Numbered from the stretch's first letter, positions 10,633 through 23,070 are shown. The stretch: 64,000 nucleotides of DNA from Pristionchus mayeri (GCA_036245805.1 BTRK01000003.1:5084001-5148000), one strand, 5' to 3'. Notes: generated by a model not told the origin, from the sequence alone. Translations and numbers: made by a program.

Positions 10633-13266
10633 AACATTTTTATTTCCGAAACCCGATTTTTTAGTTAAATAATTTTTTTTGCTGCTTTTGCGAGGTGCCT
10701 CTTTAAAGAATTGTATTGCAGATTATGAAAGTTGGAGTCCATACGCATAAAATAAAAATAAATAAAATCGACATTTGAAGATGGATGATTTTTTCTATAT
10801 CGCTCTAAATGTCGCAAATTACGTCCTTGACATATCTGAGTTTTCTCAGAAATTGAACCGCATACATCATAGTTAGGGGAATACGAACACAATTTTCTCT
10901 GATTATGTCCACTCTTATTGTGCCAAATTTCGGTATTTTGGAACTGAAAATCCAAAAAAATAATTTTTCATAGAAAATCTGATTTTGGAGCAAAAAATGC
11001 ATTCTGCTGGTTTTTCTAGGTATAATTGTAAAGAATTTCATTGCAGATTGTTGAAGACTAACTCTATGTGCACACAAGTAAAAATATACTAGTCATTCGG
11101 AGATGGATGATTTTTGATACATAGCTCTAAACATGTCGCCAGTGCGTTTTTGTGATAAATAATGTTTGTATAATACTTTCTCTAAAAAGAAGCCGCTCAC
11201 TCACTATGTTTGCTAATTAAATGCAAAAATGATATCTTTGCTTATTTTACTAATATTGTGCCAAGTTTCAGTAGATAGACACGACAATCCAATAAAAAAA
11301 TGTTGTGCGTACGAAATCGATTTGGAGCAAAAATTTTGTATTATGCTGGCTTTCCGGTGTATGAATTATGGAATTTTATTGCAGATTCTGAAATTATATT
11401 TCCATAGGCATACAATGAAAAATGAAAATAGCTATTTGGAGATGGATGTTATTTGATACATATCTCTAAACACGTCGCAAAGAAATTTCAGAGAGTATAT
11501 ATAGGGACCACAAGGGGTATAGTCGAAATGAACCTATGCCACCCTTACTATGCTCAAAATGCCCACAGGGATCCAAATAAGATCATTCTTTTGGCCGTTT
11601 GTCGATATCTCATCTCTGAATCGCGCTAGAGGTCATAAAGTAGGTGAAAATGTGTCAACGGAGAGCGGCAGGAAAGCGAGACGAGGAAGAAAGGGGAGGA
11701 GCCAATTCCGCCGCATCTCCAGTCAAATCGCCAAAAATTTGGACAGGGCTTCACCCTTTCCCGGTTGCGCCTCACCCCTGATAGGTGAGGCGAGCGATGG
11801 CTGCGCCCGCGCTCTCTCGTAGGCGCGCTGCTCTCTATACACGCCCGGGCTGAAAAAGGCGAGAAGAGGGAGGGCGAGGAGGCGGAGTTTCGCGTTTGCC
11901 TCTCTCGCTTAATTAGCTCCCCTCAAACTGATCTTCTTTGAAGCACGGGTCAGCGCCTTAACTTTTAAATGCTCTGTTTTGACAGAAAGTTGCCTTAGGC
12001 CTTGAGTAACAAATGACCAAAGGGGAAGCTAAGTGCTCCCACTTTGAGGGATGATTTCGCCTTTTCGCAACCTTTAAATCGTATGCTGACCTACTCAAAC
12101 ACGAACATGGATGTTCCGCCTCAGGTCACTGATAGAGAGGGGAGATCTAGATGAATCAGTTTAGAGCAATCGATTTGGTTGCGAATGAAGCTCGCGCTCC
12201 CTAAATCTTGCTTTAAAGAGGAATCGTGCCCGAGCAAAGTGGGCGGAGCTTGCCGTGTCTAAGTATATATTCCCAAGAATTTCGTTTGCATACATATGGG
12301 TTGGTTCGAACCTTTCGCTGAGCTGTGCGATGGCATACATTTCATATCAGCTTTCCAAAATCAAAAACTTATGTATATGCATGAAGTATATGTATATGTA
12401 TACGAGATATACCACACAATTGCACTTTAGGGCGTGTTTAGAGCGATCGATCAAAAATCATCCATCTCCAAATCACAATTGTATTTACTTATTGTATGTA
12501 TATGGAAATAGAATTTCAGAATCTGCAATAAAATTCCATAAAATCATACACTGGAAAGCCAGCATAATTCAACATTTTTGCTCCAAATCGATTTCGTACG
12601 CACAACATTTTTTTATTGGATTGTCGTGTCTATCTACTGAAACTTGGCACAATATTAGTAAAATAAGCAAAGATATCATTTTTGCATTTAATTAGCAAAC
12701 ATAGTGAGTGAGCGGCTTCTTTTTAGATAAAGTATTATACAAACATTATTTATCACAAAAACGCACTGGCGACGTGTTTAGAGCTATGTATCAAAAATCA
12801 TCCATCTCCGAATGACTAGTATATTTTTACTTGTGTGCACATAGAGTTAGTCTTCAACAATCTGCAATGAAATTCTTTACAATCATACCTAGAAAAACCA
12901 GCAGAATGCATTTTTTTGCTCCAAAATAAGATTTTTGATGAAAAGAGTTTTTGGATTTTCAGTTCCAAAATACCGAAATTTGGCATAATAAGAGTGGAGC
13001 AAATTGTGTTCGTATTCCCCTACCAACTATGATGTATGCGGTTCAATTTTTGAGAAAACTCAGATATGTCAAGGCGGCACTTTGCGACATTTAGAGCGAT
13101 ATAGAAAAAATCATCCATCTCCAAATGTCGATTTTATTTTTTTTATTATATGCGTATAATCTCCAACTTTCATAATTTGCAATCAAATTCTTTAAAGAGG
13201 CACCTCGCAAAAGCAGCAAAAAATTTTATTTAACTAAAAAATCGGTTTTTCGGAAATAAAAATGTT
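10633..13266. mobile_element. 2.6 kb foldback with internally repeated arms
   Basis: Arms 10633-11490 and 12425-13266 are inverted copies, from AACATTTTTATTTCCGAAA at the outer end to the GGAGATGGATG blocks inside. Each arm holds about three diverged units of roughly 330 bp, each ending GGAGATGGATGATTTTT...CTCTAAA...GTCGC. The centre (11500-12420) is richer in GC and contains CGCTCTCTCG. No target duplication found. Confidence 0.75.
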
Positions 13267-13329
13267 AGTTAAAGTCCCACACTTGTGCTGTGAACGGAAA
13301 TGTTGCTTGAAATAATTTTCCGGTCATTT

Positions 13330-13560
13330 TGAGATATTTGACACCTGTCTAGCTCATCTGGGAGCTGATATAAGAAAATGCCGTTTTGAAAATCGGAAAT
13401 TTCCTAAATGCCGGTTCTGGGACAAATGGACCATAAATTTCAATTTGTTTTTTCCAGGGTATGTATCCACCATAATGATGCCTAGATAGTGCCAACTTTT
13501 TGCAAATTGTTCCCGAAGAGGTCGTTCTTCCTCCTGTGACTCGTGATACTCGTGTTATAT
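13330..13560. repeat. Fragment of the 6038-7197 repeat interior
   Basis: AGCTCATCTGGGAGCTGATA and TGACTCGTGATACTCGTGTT recur from inside the 6038-7197 element, diverged. The fragment has no ends. Confidence 0.5.
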
Positions 13561-13568
13561 TATGCGAT

Positions 13569-14381
13569 CTATATGCAATTATTAGTGCTGTCAATGGAAT
13601 TTATTGCGAACGATTTTGGCAAGCGCTTGTACACAATAGGTGCAAACTTTTTTTTTATTTCGGTACTGCAATGAAAGAGTTAATTAAACTTTTAAAATAA
13701 TAAAAAAAAATGAAAGATTAAATCGTTCAAATGATTAATTGTATTAAATTGCTTCACAATATTATATACGCATTAACTTACATGTCGTTCATGTTCCTTC
13801 CATTTACATATAAATGTTTGGCTCGAACATATCCCAGACATTTATCAATGAAAATGAGGGCTTTGTCATCTACATTTGTTGGATGATATTTAATATTGAT
13901 GAATAGATGTTTGATCTGAGAACAAGCGCTGAAGACAGATGCAAGTGTATTTTGATCTCAGATTTTGAACAAATGTGGCACTGTCATGTCTACCTCTGAA
14001 AAGATTTCCTGAAAAGTCCTGAGGTCATTTGTGAAAACAATCGCCTAAACATCACATGCGTTCTGGAACATGTCCAATGTGAGATCCTAAAATGGCACTC
14101 ATCGCATTTAAGCAGGCGCATTCCCACTTTGAGTTGTGATTTATAAATAGTTAGATCGACACAGTCGATTGGACGAAAATTTTCCTGTAACTCAAATGTG
14201 AGCGTGTTCCAAGTACGTGAAATCTAAACAGATGATGTATGAGATTGTGGTTAATAAAATGGCTCTCCAGTTTCATTCTAGTACCAATTCGATCATTGGT
14301 CATCGGAATGATCATTCGGACGATATCTGGAGGGAGAGAGGAGAGGGACAGACCAGTAATATCAGTAGTAGGAGCGTCCAT
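13569..14381 (-). CDS. F-box-like nematode protein
   Basis: Exons on the minus strand: 14381-14217, 14184-13994, 13928-13782, 13665-13569 (stop TAG). All phases agree (0; 2+1; 2+1), giving 199 residues. The N-terminus SLSSLPPDIVRMIIPM looks like the first half of an F-box (LP.DIV..I), which binds Skp1 in SCF ubiquitin ligases. The rest, with CDECHFR, HLFINIKYHP and RAKHLYVNG, has the alternating hydrophobic pattern of the large, fast-evolving nematode F-box families, but I cannot name a subfamily. The F-box is short and its second half is unclear. The first intron would be only 32 nt (14185-14216); retaining it shifts the frame. Start chosen at the first Met before the F-box; the frame stays open upstream. 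Confidence 0.6.
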
Positions 14382-14599
14382 GACCACAAATTGGGTGGTG
14401 ATTAAGACGAATGACTCGGAATTTGCAAGCGTTTGTGTAGGGACGCAGCATTTAGGTTGCGAAGAGCAAAAAAACATAACATTACAATCATGTACAACTG
14501 TATTTGGCAATATTTGGTATCAAATTAACGAATATTATAAGATGTACGCAGAGAAACGCGTGGCTCTGGCTATAGAGAGTGAACTTTATGACAAGTGAA

Positions 14600-15047
14600 A
14601 CGTATTGTCATTTATAGTCCAATAAATTATAATTCCTCACTTTTGTATGCTTACCAAATCTAGTGATTAAAAAATTGAATTAGTGAACTTCTATTACTGG
14701 CTTTTATCAATGCCATAATCGATACGTTACTGGTGCATACCCGCCACAGAGCGACTCCAATTCAAATGCAATGTGTAGAGACGCAAACTTCCAGTAGCTG
14801 ACGATCGGGCTGCACCAGTGGGTATGCTTTTTCATTCTCACCCCATACGCTCCGCCCCTTTTCATCACCCCATGTCATCACTCTCATTTCTCCGGCACTT
14901 GTATTCGCTGCTCTCGAACCCTCCTCACCTGTATCTCTCTAGTTTTGCATATGTGTATTATTAAATCTCAGTTATTATTGTTCCAGAAGACAGTAGCTTC
15001 GGTTTCTCCCCAAACTATTAGTGTTCGATTACGTATTTATTTTCAGC
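14600..15047. promoter_or_regulatory. Upstream region of paralogue B with trans-splice-like acceptor
   Basis: No gene seen. It ends in ATTTATTTTCAGC directly before the ATG at 15048, a typical nematode acceptor for spliced leader or a 5'UTR intron. CACCAGTGGGTATGC-like and CTGGTGCATACCCGCC-like stretches (14730-14830) form a weak inverted pair. Confidence 0.45.
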
Positions 15048-18000
15048 ATGGACTCAACCTTGGAAGCCGCATTGCCCGCTCCGGACGGTCCCTTCAGCAG
15101 GGACGCAGTGGAGGAGTGGGAGATGAAACCAGGAGATGCCGTTGACTGGAGTGGAGGAAATGTAAGGAATGTTACCTTACGAACCTTACCTTACCATACC
15201 TTATTTTTCCTTGCCTTATCTTGTGTCTACCTTACAAAGTAATGTTTCTTATATTGTCAAGGCTTGACACTACGGTTGGACATTCGAAATACCTATTCTT
15301 CACTCACAGTATCTAGCCCGGTCAATTGGTCAAACCAATTACTTGATCTAGACACTTCAGATCAACGACGACGTTCGAAAGATGTGGATCCAAGCCGCGT
15401 TCAAGGACGACATCCACACTATTGAGACGCTGATCCAGGACAATCCAGCCATCCGCAGAGCGAGGGAGGAGATATCGGGGGTGAGCGGAAATACGTTAGG
15501 CATCATCAACTCTAAAAGGGACTATCGATAGCATTACACAGACGTTCATGTGCAACACCTGTTCTGTATCGCATTTAATGTGATTCAAAATTGGAAGGAT
15601 AGAGTAAAATAGAAGTAGAACGTGGAAGTAGAACGATATATGGTAAATGTCTCCAGATGACAGCTCTCCACCGCGCCGCCGAGACTGGTTCTATGAAAGT
15701 CTGTACTCGACTCCTCTACGCCGATGCTTCTCTGGTGAACGAGAGAGACATCTGGGGCAATCAGCCACTGCATATGGGTAAGTGATATGAACTGTGATAT
15801 TTGATCATCAACTACATGATACGGAAATCCTACACATAGAACTGACAACATCGCATACATTACTGTAAATTAGGGTTAAATTCCTGCGAAATGAGTCTCT
15901 TAATTCTGTGCTCTCCCTCATACACAGAACGGCGAAATAATAGATCTCATAAATGCTCTTCTCTTCAGCCGCAATCGCTGGTAAAGTAGATGTTGCGCAC
16001 CTTTTCATTGAATCGGGCGCCTCACCTACCGTCTTCAACGACGATGCCAAGTCCGCCATTGACCTAGCGGTCACGAAGTCGTTGGCGGCATTGCTGAGGG
16101 AAATGGCGGGAAAAGGAAGGGTGAAGGTCGAAGAGACGAAGGAGGAGACGACGGGAGACACGGAAGACAAGGAGGAAGCAGCGAAGGAGAATAAGGAAGA
16201 GGAACGCATAGAGGAACCAGTCGGAACCGCCCGAATTGGGTGTGTATGACATCGGGGGAAGGATGGTAGCAGAGGATGAAGCGAACGATGGTAAGATATA
16301 AAGTAGAGGGCATTATTAGAAATTAGTATGTCTTGTCTTGTCAATTCATTTCCAACTTTTTGAATTTGCATTGAATTTGCAACTTGAATTTGCCAAAAAT
16401 ATTGAAATTGATCGTACTATTTATAGGCGCTGAAATTCCGGACAAGTTGGAAGAGGCGTACAGGAAGGGATTCGAGGATGCGACGGCATATAAGAAGAAG
16501 GGCGCTGTAAAGAAGGTGAGGGGTAGAGTTAGTGAATCGGAATCACAGTCGCTTATAGGGATGGCTTCGCAACAAATGACTCCCTTCATATTACACACTC
16601 TCTCATCAATCAGACCGGCGAGAGAGTGTGCACTATGAAGAGGTCTTTCTTGCCAAGCATCCCCAGTCTCTTCATCCCACATTCTCTATAAATATTAGGT
16701 TGAACAGAAAGTCTTTATAAACTTTTTATATCCCTTCTTCTGACAATAAAGCGCAAGAGCGAAATCAAACGTATGCACCATTGTTATCTACGACAAATCT
16801 CCAACGTTCAGGCAACTTATGGATTCCCTCCTTATAGAACCCATCTCGGCGCGAATCAAAATATTGCTTGAGTGCGGCCTCGATCACCCCACGGGAAGTG
16901 AAGGATCTCTGATCGAGATGACGGGTCAGATCCGAGAACAACCAATAATCCGAAGGGGCCAAGCCAGGAGAATACGGTGCATGAGGGAGAACCATCCAGC
17001 CGTATTTGGACAGCTCCTGCTTGACCTGCCGTGCAACATGGGGTCGGGCGTTATCGTGTTGATAGTACACTTTCTTGCCATTCAGGGCAGATTGTGCGAA
17101 TTTCTTCTTGAGATTCCGTAGTTGTTTAGTGTAGACATATCCAGTAATTATCCGCTTCTCGGGTAGGAGCTCCCAGTAAATCGGGCCATCCACTCCCCAC
17201 CAGGCAGAGAGCAAGATTTTCATAGGGTGAAGGTCAGGATTTGCGACGTCCTGTGGGGTCTCATTGGCATCCACCCACTGTGTCCTCCTATGGTGATTCT
17301 CATAGTAGACCCACTTCTCGACCCCTGTTATGAGACGGTCCAACCATCGATCTCCAGCGTGATGAGTGAGTAGAGAAAGGGAATCGTCGACACGGTGGTC
17401 AAACTGGTCTTGGGTCAATTTGTGGGGTATGAAACGGCCTAGCTTCTTCTTCTTGCCAATGGAGACCAATCATTTTACGATGGTGCTTTGCGATACCCCA
17501 AGTGTGGCTGCCATGTCGCGGGTATTTGGAAAGGATCCAATTCCACTACGATCCGTAGCGCATCCAAATCCAGCTCGGGTGGCCTCCCAGACCGGTCATG
17601 ATCATCCATGGAAAAGTCCCCCTTCTCGAAGAGTTGGTACCAATTGCGCATGGTCTGGTAGTGAGTGGCATATGAATCGTACACTTCAGCCAACTGACGT
17701 TCCTATTCCTTCATTGTAGTGTGAGAGAGGAATACGAATAACAGAACGTTGCGGATGTGCAAGGCCGTGGGAACAAACATCGTGGTCTTACTAGTGGCAG
17801 AATGAAAGGCGTGGAATGGGGAGTTGTTGACCACATAGTCCCTTTGTCAGGTGTTATTCACTAGAGGCGAGGGAACACCAAAGGTCTCGTGCACTGAGCA
17901 GTGATCGAGCAAAACAGTTTATAAAGACTTTCTGTTCAACCTAATAGATCGGCAAGATACAGTGAATACTGTGATTGTTTTTCGAAATCTAAGGATGCAT

Positions 18001-20151
18001 ATTGATAAACACGATTATTGTGAAATTTTCACAATGTTATGGGTTGATTATATCTTTTTCTAGAATACTCCGCAAACGAAGTGGTACCATCACCTCTGTC
18101 TTTTTCTGCTCTACACGTCATTCTTCTGCTACATTTCACAACCAAGGATCCAGCTTCCGCTCTGCACCAAATCAAACTACTATAAGAACCAGCTCAATTG
18201 TACTCATCCTTCCGTAACAACCGTTGGAAAGGAGCAGCTTGAACAGAGTGAGCATTTTGGTAATTTCCAACAAGTCTTTCCCGCTGACTAATAGAATCTG
18301 AAAATGTGCAAAGCATCCTGTAATTTATTAGTTTGACAAGGAGATTTCGAAATAGAAAAAAAAGGTCAGACGGGTTAGCGAACACATTCGATTTTCAGGA
18401 ATCTTAAATGGCTCGATCTCGCTTGTGTTCAGTAATCCACACATATACATCGATTTGCATGGAGTTTTATCCCGATTTTACCATGAATCTGACGATGTGA
18501 GTAAAATATTAATTTAATACAACAAATTGTAGCATAAATTCAATGAAACAGCATTTGGAGGGCAAAGGAATTGGAGTGGCATGGTGTCGACTACTTTTGC
18601 GATGAACGTATACCTGAACTTTGCATCTTCATGAACGGCACGAATCGAATGCATTACTATCCCGGAAATAAGGTTCTTTTTACGGGAGGGCTATGATTTT
18701 TTTCAGCATTTTTCATTGTTTTTTTTCATTTTCCGAAGCGTAAATCAAGCGTTCAGGGAACGATACCATGATATAGTCAATCCTTAATCAGCCAAAAATG
18801 ATTCAAAATTACCGAGAATGATGATGCAAAAGGACCGAAACCCTAAAAAGATATATCAAAATCCAATTCAGGCAATGGGTGCACTCGCGATGAAAGTCAT
18901 CGAAGAAAAGAATGACGACCTGAGGAAGATTCTGATCGAGCTTCTTGAAGAGGGGGAGCAACAGACGAGGAAGAGGATTGAGCGTGAGATAAATGAGCAA
19001 GAGATGAAGAGAAGGGAGGAGGAGAAGGAGGAAAAGGAGAAACGAAAGAAAGAAGAAATCGAGAAGAAAAGAGCAGTGGAGTGGAAAGGAGTCACTTATA
19101 ATTGTGGAACATGTATGTATATTTTTGTGCTGAGGGAAATGCAAATGTATTGAGTCGCACGTTTCAGCAATGATCTGCGTCTTCAAGAATGGCATTAATG
19201 GAATGGCATACACTATCGTCACTATCGATAAGGTTGTTTTCGTGGGGGTGCTGCGAACTCGAAAGCACCGAAATTAGGATTTACTCGATGTATTACATAT
19301 CGCTTTCTGTTAATCATTAAAAATCACTACTTTTACGAGAAACCGACATATGGGGGAAGATAGGATGAACGTATATTAACATATACAACTACTGTATAGT
19401 TTTGTGCGTTTAATTCAGGTGAAGCACGCACTAGCAGAGAAAGTCATTGCAACCAAGGACGCCGAACTGAGGAACATTCTGATCGAACTGCTTGAAGAAG
19501 AGGAACGACTCTGGGAAGATAGGATGAAAAGAGTGGATAGATTTGAGCCTGTTGTCATTCCCTCACCCTTTGAATGGGATCAAGAAGTTATTCCCATGGA
19601 GAAGAAGAAAGCTGAGAAAAAGAAGGGCGGAAGGATCGAAAGTGTCGGGATGTGGAGTACAATTGTATGATTATTTTATTCGAGACGAACATAGTACGAT
19701 TTTTATGTAGTGTATAGATATAGATTAGCATTTAAACAATATTAAAATGCCTCTCATTTATTTTAGGATTCGATGCCCAGAATCAACGTAGTGATCGCCG
19801 TTGTTCTTATTCTTAGTGCCTTGATGTTGATTCAACGTGACGACGTCAATGAATCCATTGTCAAGAAGAGAGATGGCAGCTACGGGTTCGTTATGAAAGG
19901 AGTCATTGTCAAGCAGATGATACAAAAGTCGATTGAACTTGGGTCGTTTTATCAAATATTGAGATTACATTAGGTTTGTTTAGATTCTCGCGGGAGGTGC
20001 TGCGGAAGCTCAGGGTACCCTCAAAATCGGAGATAAGATCGTTGGAGTAAATGGAGAGAATGTCGAAAGACTCCGTCCAGCTGAGGTTCAAGCACTCATC
20101 AGGGAGAGTGGCGAGAGTGTGAGACTATGGGTCAGGAAGGATCGCCAATAA
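15048..20151 (+). CDS. Paralogue B: ankyrin-repeat / TM / coiled-coil / TM / PDZ protein, with lesions
   Basis: Start ATG at 15048, one base after a TTTTCAG acceptor. Exons: 15048-15161, 15361-15480, 15657-15777, 15969-16290, 16427-16515, 18064-18259, 18399-18496, (18561-18672), 18872-19112, 19168-19232, 19419-19664, 19767-19916, 19984-20151. Exons 2-4 encode ankyrin repeats (MTALHRAAETG...GNQPLHMAAIAGKVDVAHLF), then an acidic Lys/Glu linker, a TM in the 18064 exon (LCLFLLYTSFFCYI), Cys-Phe-Asn-Gly motifs, two coil exons, a TM (INVVIAVVLILSALMLI) and a PDZ (GSYGFVMKG, IGDKIVGVNGENV). The phase 0/0 join from 16515 to 18064 is what links the ankyrin and PDZ halves. Lesions: exon 15969-16290 is one base out of phase; the 18561 exon lost 38 bases net relative to A; and after 19916 the donor reads AT instead of GT (a GTC nine bases upstream would splice in frame, losing three residues). 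It may be a decaying copy. AATAAA at 20251. Confidence 0.65.
16695..17944 (-). mobile_element. Mariner (DD34D-type) copy 2, inactive
   Basis: Also 1250 bp with the same inverted ends and a TA duplication (16693-16694, 17945-17946), here reading on the minus strand (main frame 17469-16765). It is nearly identical to copy 1 and shares its frame break, the TGA at the HTH/catalytic boundary and the first-Asp-to-Val change (GVEKW), but keeps the third Asp (SDYWLF). It lies in the intron between exons 16427-16515 and 18064-18259 of paralogue B, so it inserted separately from copy 1. Confidence 0.92.
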
Positions 20152-20608
20152 ACTTGTTATTGTATTGGTCAATTACCCGGGTGCCCAAATCACTTTCTGA
20201 ATACTTTCGATTGTGTATCTCTGTGTTTTCACTACTATTCGCTCATATTGAATAAAATACGTTTTGGCTACTTATGTGAGTCAAGAGTTCAAGAGGATTC
20301 AAAATATTCCAGTCATGGCACAGCGTGTCAGACCGGACAAATTACTTTGTGCTCGCGGCGGACCATCCCTCTCCATTCATCGCCGCTGAGCGGTGAAGTG
20401 ATGGAGGATGTGGTTGAAACATACGCCGTAACTTAATTAAGAAATTTAATTTGTAAAATGTTGTTAAGCCAGTGCTTCTCACAATCAGGCATGAACTTAC
20501 TGTTCAATTTTGGGACTTTTATCTCGCTCCATGGTTCAATGAAACAACAATTTCTATTATTGATATATTTTCGGCTTCAAATGAGGACTAGTCTGAGCAC
20601 AATATCGA

Positions 20609-20839
20609 CAGACCCCACTTGTGGGGTATTTTCTGAATCCTCATGACCAGCTCTACAATTGCAACCGACAGATGTTTAGATTTCTTTTTAGCATTCGAAT
20701 AATGGTTATAAACGTGCAACAAAATGTACATTTTTCATGATTACTCAAATAGTAAAAGCAATATCAAAAATCCGTCGGTTGCAATTGTAGAGCTGGTCAT
20801 GAGGATTCAGAAAATACCCCACAAGTGGCGTCTGCCGAT
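20609..20839. repeat. Inverted repeat, 63-bp arms
   Basis: GACAGACCCCACTTGTGGGG...TCTACAATTGCAACCGAC at 20609-20671 is repeated inverted at 20776-20839. A related pair sits at 22395-22700 and shares the TAGAGCT block and the CTACAATT core. Confidence 0.7.
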
Positions 20840-20937
20840 ATTGTGCTTTTACTTGTTCTCATTTGAAAATCATCATCTATTGCATTTCGAAATATATGTT
20901 TCAAAATGAGTTTCACAAGACATTAATTATTCCTCTA

Positions 20938-22013
20938 CAGGGTGCGAGAAAAGTATTGTGACACAATTCAATTAAGCCCCACTTGGTGCGCAGTGTTTTA
21001 ATTTATCCCAATTTTTTGCACCATGTACCTTAGCTATGTAGATATTTAGCGCTCATGTATCAAACAAATATTTCTTTTAGATTACGAGATTTAATTTATT
21101 AAAAATTTAGTGAAGAAAAACGATCATGTTTCTCTCACTGTATGAGTCGTATTCTTTAATGCCGCATTACAACAATGTAATAGGTGGCGCATTCCATTAT
21201 TTTTTCTTAAGAAGGGCACTTGTGCCCGAGTCTAAATATGTGTCCATTTTATTTGGAGATTTGGTTATACAGCTTAAAAATATTTAAAAGTAAGCTGTGA
21301 CGAACGGCCCTCGAAAAAATTTTCTCGAATAAAGATGTCGCGTCCATCAAATAAGAATGATAGAACAATTTAAACGTATGTATTATGGTACACGTCCATT
21401 CAGTAGTGCAAATATGCTTTCAGTTTAAATTGGGAAAGCGAATCTTCTTCTGTACCTTTTTCGAATCTGTCCCAAGTGTGGTTTTCAGCCATATTTTCTC
21501 ATGCATGGTTCAGTAGTTTAAACCATGTTTTCATTCAGTTTGACGCTACTAAAATTCATAATTCGGTCCTTGCATATAACATACAAGTTTATATCTCAAT
21601 ATATGGACGCTGAGAAAGAAATTCGAAAAAGTGATTTTTCAAAAAGATAATTCCGTATCAAAGTGTGATGCAGTTATTTTCATATTTCTCCGTTTCCTGA
21701 TATCGTATTTCCGCCTAAACAAGTATACTTTAAAGAGGAATGGTTGCTCTCCATACTCAAGTTGAGAAAGCGGGGGAATTATTATCCGAAGATTTTTTAT
21801 TATTAATTAAAGAGAAAAATGAGCTGCGGGCCCATTTTTTCGAACTTGAAAATCGAAAAGCTCTGAAAGACAAAATCGATAGATGGGGAACTGTGATAAA
21901 ATTGTTGGAGGTACTGTTCGCAGGCATACAATGGCGAAAGCAGAAATCTATGCTATCATTACTTCGCGAGATATTACATAAAAGACTTGTCACCATACTT
22001 TTCTCGCACCCTG
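20938..22013. mobile_element. Tc1-like non-autonomous element, 1.08 kb (copy 1)
   Basis: Inverted ends CAGGGTGCGAGAAAAGTAT, flanked by TA (20936-20937, 22014-22015). A second copy with the same ends lies at 56788-57873. A frame at 21740-22000 is Lys/Glu-rich but shows no transposase motif that I can recognise. Confidence 0.7.
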
Positions 22014-22394
22014 TATATTTTTCCCTGGAACTCTCAATTTGGAATATGCTTCATCGAATACATTTACTCAATTAATTCAGTTCGATACATTGCAGTCGAG
22101 AGTGCTTAAAATCTCCCCGCCGCCAGATTGTCTGGTTTGACACGCTGCACAGCGTGTCAAACCGACGATTTCCTTTGTCTTTCGCGGCGCTCGGTCGACC
22201 TTGAAACATAACAAATTTGGTCGAAATGAGAAATGAGATGTGAACCAAAATCGTTGACAAATGCATCATAACTTAGCTACAACAATTAAATATGTATATC
22301 TGAAACAATACAACTCTCAGGTTATCTATCTGGAAGCTTCCGTAACATTTTCGGTAATTTCCGGTAAATTTAAATTGTTTCTCGCATTTTGTTC

Positions 22395-22700
22395 GATTTT
22401 CCAACATAAATCGAAAGTTTTGAGAATCCAGAGCCACAGGGACACCAACATCTTTAGTATATTTTCATATCCTCACGACGAGCTCTACAATTTGTATTAC
22501 TTAGAATTTTTCGAAAATGTTGAAACAAAATGTTGAAAAAAATGCAATCTAAACTTTATTTTCAAAATGTCTCGAAAAGTGTCAACATTTTCGAAAAATT
22601 CTAAGTAATACTAATTGTAGAGCTCGTCGTGGTGATATGAAAAGACAGTAAAGGTGTTGGGGTCCCTATTGCTGGGGATTCTCAAAACTTTCGATTTGTG
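22395..22700. repeat. Inverted repeat with TAGAGCTCGTCG arms
   Basis: AATCGAAAGTTTTGAGAATC...GAGCTCTACAATT is followed at 22605-22700 by its inverted copy, with a second inner pair (AAAATTCTAAGTAATAC). Non-coding. Confidence 0.65.
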
Positions 22701-22779
22701 TTGGTAAGTCAAGCAAAATACGAGAAACTGAATTTAGATTTAACGAGAATGTTCAAGCATTATGGGGCGCCTTCGTGGG

Positions 22780-23070
22780 GGGGGGTGACAAAACGGCAAC
22801 GACAAAACGGCAACACGGCCTCTCATAGTCAGACATCATGACTGATGATAGCGTATTTAATTGAGAGAGAAAATGAGTGCACAATTCGCGCAAAATGTAC
22901 TTCGAATCCAGTTCGAATCCGGCCACATGAATAACTTTCATGTAAGATTCATTAAAATTTAGCATCGGATGCATGGGGGGGTGACAAAACGGCAACGACA
23001 AAACGGCAACACGGCTTATTTACGACAAAACGGCAACGACATAACGGCAAGCGACAAAACGGCAACGAAG
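22780..23070. repeat. Transposon ends with iterated GACAAAACGGCAACG
   Basis: Two ends begin with a G run followed by TGACAAAACGGCAACGAC (about 22780 and 22975). The second carries five copies of the motif in about 90 bp, one with ACATAACGG instead of ACAAAACGG. They match the ends of the 24350-25196 element. Confidence 0.65.

Noticed and set aside
16064..16371. Minus-strand frames of up to 187 residues over the ankyrin exons
   Set aside because: Antisense shadows of the Lys/Glu-rich linker, giving Ser/Leu/Phe-rich translations.
18064..18259. A signal peptide starting a separate gene at the second half of paralogue B
   Set aside because: There is no ATG in frame before the hydrophobic segment; a TTTTTCTAG acceptor and phase match to 16515 favour an internal TM exon, though a separate gene is not excluded.
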